A DNA stretch of 5,895 nt from Veillonella parvula (GTDB taxonomy: Bacteria; Bacillota; Negativicutes; Veillonellales; Veillonellaceae): positions 1-5,895 of the forward strand of contig CAMUQE010000119.1 in assembly GCA_947096075.1 (NCBI GenBank), written 5' to 3'. Numbering within the stretch: position 1 is the first letter of the stretch; each line of letters starts with the position of its first letter. Positions 5,268 through 5,895 of the stretch are shown piece after piece. The notes beneath the pieces are model-generated. The model was given only the letters and a program-made list of their open reading frames with translations. It was not told the DNA's origin and ran no database searches. A program made the translations under genes and the position numbers.

Positions 5268-5295
5268 CCCAACCTCGTCTAACTATCCTAAGTCT

Positions 5296-5324
5296 ATTAT
5301 AGAGCAAACTAATATACGATACAA
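5296..5324 (-). promoter_or_regulatory. Promoter of the toxin message
   Basis: On the minus strand TTGTAT (5324-5319), 17 bases and a consensus TATAAT (5301-5296) predict a start near 5289. The leader would be about 53 nt, just enough to hold the masking hairpin. It lies downstream of the terminator at 5362-5401, so the toxin unit is separate from the membrane gene at 5428-5829. Confidence 0.72.
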
Positions 5325-5335
5325 TAAAGACCATA

Positions 5336-5376
5336 TTATATAAATATATGAATAAACTAATAAAAGCCGAGCTACT
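5336..5376. repeat. Right copy of the direct repeat with a terminator arm
   Basis: Same element and orientation as 4283-4323. The stem arm here is GCCGAGC instead of GTCGAGC, and the opposite arm changes to match (GCTCGGC instead of GCTCGAC), a compensatory pair that keeps the hairpin. The loop sequences have diverged. The centre-to-centre distance of the copies is 1053 bp. Confidence 0.6.
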
Positions 5377-5401
5377 TAATCCACATAGTAGCTCGGCTTT
5401 T
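5362..5401. terminator. Strong terminator after the small membrane protein gene
   Basis: AAAAGCCGAGCTACT (5362-5376) and AGTAGCTCGGCTTTT (5387-5401) form a perfect 15-bp stem with a 10-nt loop. On the minus strand the U-rich tail is TTTTATTAGTTTATT. It begins 26 nt past the stop codon at 5428. AATAAAC and GTTTATT outside the stem extend the inverted repeat imperfectly. It can also terminate plus-strand transcripts. Confidence 0.88.
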
Positions 5402-5427
5402 AGGTTTATTTAACGTTTGATAGAAGT

Positions 5428-5829
5428 TCAAAAGTATATTACTGGAATGCTTAAAATAATGGAAGCTGTAATTAAGATATACACTACAAGACATAGCTTT
5501 AGCAAAAGCAATAAACTGCCAAATAGGACTTTATAGATAGGTGCTGCTTCTTTCTTAGATTGTATCCAGTCTTTAATTTCATAATATATTTTAGGCTTGT
5601 TAAAAGCCGGCGGTAATCGCTTACACCATAAGACAAGCCACAAAATACTGCATATATTACCAAAGAGAAAGAATAGAAATAGTCCGAAATCCTCTAATGA
5701 ATATACTTTCAATATATAAATATAATAGAGTAGCTGAGTAAACGCCCCTACGAAGTTGACCCATAGATAAATGAGATAAGATTTAAGCAAAAGCACTAAT
5801 ATAATTTTAATATATTTGAGTTTACTCAT
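5428..5829 (-). CDS. Small unknown integral membrane protein
   Basis: A 133-residue protein I do not recognise. It has a positively charged start (MSKLKYIK) and hydrophobic segments near residues 9-29, 32-43, 48-69 and 101-132 (the last long enough for two passes). One basic, hydrophilic stretch lies at 70-100 (CKRLPPAFNKPK, then IKDWIQSKKE), probably cytoplasmic by the positive-inside rule. There is no catalytic motif or cleavable signal. The start at 5829 is supported by AGGAGAG seven nt upstream. Its ribosome-site region TAGGAGAGAG (5842-5833) is exactly complementary to a loop of the candidate small RNA at 1051-1193. It appears monocistronic, with a terminator at 5362-5401. Codon use is rich in AT-ending Leu/Ile codons, as expected for this genome type. 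Size and hydrophobicity would fit an immunity-like or accessory membrane protein, but nothing shows this. Confidence 0.8.
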   Translation of the reverse strand: MSKLKYIKIILVLLLKSYLIYLWVNFVGAFTQLLYYIYILKVYSLEDFGLFLFFLFGNICSILWLVLWCKRLPPAFNKPKIYYEIKDWIQSKKEAAPIYKVLFGSLLLLLKLCLVVYILITASIILSIPVIYF

Positions 5830-5848
5830 TAGCTCTCTCCTATCTAAT

Positions 5849-5888
5849 AGTATACAAGCTTAAAAAGCAAAGTTTTTTATTGAGTCAA
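5849..5888 (-). promoter_or_regulatory. Weak promoter elements upstream of the small membrane protein gene
   Basis: On the minus strand a good -35 TTGACT (5888-5883) and a good -10 TATACT (5854-5849) are present but 28 bases apart, too far to work together. Each would need a poor partner: TTTTAA 17 bases after the -35, or AAAAAC 17 bases before the -10. A regulated promoter, or one that starts outside the window, is possible. Confidence 0.3.
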
Positions 5889-5895
5889 CAGTTTA

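Noticed and set aside
5094..5282. Plus-strand 62-codon ORF over the toxin region
   Set aside because: It has no ribosome binding site before its ATG and its peptide has no membrane or domain character. It is the antisense shadow of the minus-strand small ORF, which does have a strong ribosome site and promoter.

Overview
The window looks like chromosomal sequence from an AT-rich member of the Firmicutes lineage. The genes are compact, have strong GGAGG-type ribosome binding sites, end in hairpin-plus-U terminators and use sigma70-like promoters. The gene types (a DUF554 membrane protein, Tag glycosylase, a flavoredoxin-like flavin reductase, an exported cysteine-free protein) fit a Negativicute such as Veillonella. 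That is an impression from style, not a database match.

Layout, left to right. (1) Positions 226-942, minus: a DUF554 membrane protein with its own promoter (989-1017) and a rod-like terminator (129-192). (2) Positions 943-1291 hold no gene but carry a candidate minus-strand small RNA (about 1193-1051), with a possible promoter, two stem-loops, two pyrimidine-rich single-stranded stretches and a clean terminator. (3) Positions 1292-2394, minus: a two-gene operon of an unknown integral membrane protein followed by tag (3-methyladenine DNA glycosylase I), overlapping by one base (TAATG). A terminator-like hairpin lies at the first codons of the membrane gene. (4) Positions 2395-2789: a divergent intergenic region with an 11-bp perfect palindrome and a separate operator-like inverted repeat beside a plus-strand promoter. 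(5) Positions 2790-4124, plus: a 444-residue exported protein of unknown function, possibly two related domains. (6) Positions 4125-4441: convergent intergenic region with a bidirectional terminator. (7) Positions 4442-4978, minus: a flavin reductase-like protein. (8) Positions 5002-5324: a candidate type I toxin-antitoxin locus. (9) Positions 5428-5829, minus: a small unknown membrane protein.

The most interesting part is 5002-5324. A 33-codon hydrophobic ORF at 5236-5135 (minus) resembles the Hol_Tox/TxpA/BsrG-type membrane toxins. It has a strong promoter (TTGTAT-17-TATAAT), and its Shine-Dalgarno is buried in a 9-bp hairpin. A near-consensus plus-strand promoter (TTGACG-17-TATAAT) faces it from the other end, drives no plausible protein, and should make an RNA antisense to the 3' end of the toxin message. 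Wobble pairs make the 5' hairpin better on the minus strand and the shared 3' hairpin better on the plus strand, as expected for a toxin mRNA and an antisense antitoxin RNA.

The flavin reductase and toxin-antitoxin segment is bracketed by two similar direct-repeat copies of a terminator element (4283-4347 and 5336-5401). Their stems differ by a compensatory base pair. The candidate small RNA at 1051-1193 carries a loop with 10 nt of perfect complementarity to the ribosome binding site of the small membrane protein gene at 5428-5829.
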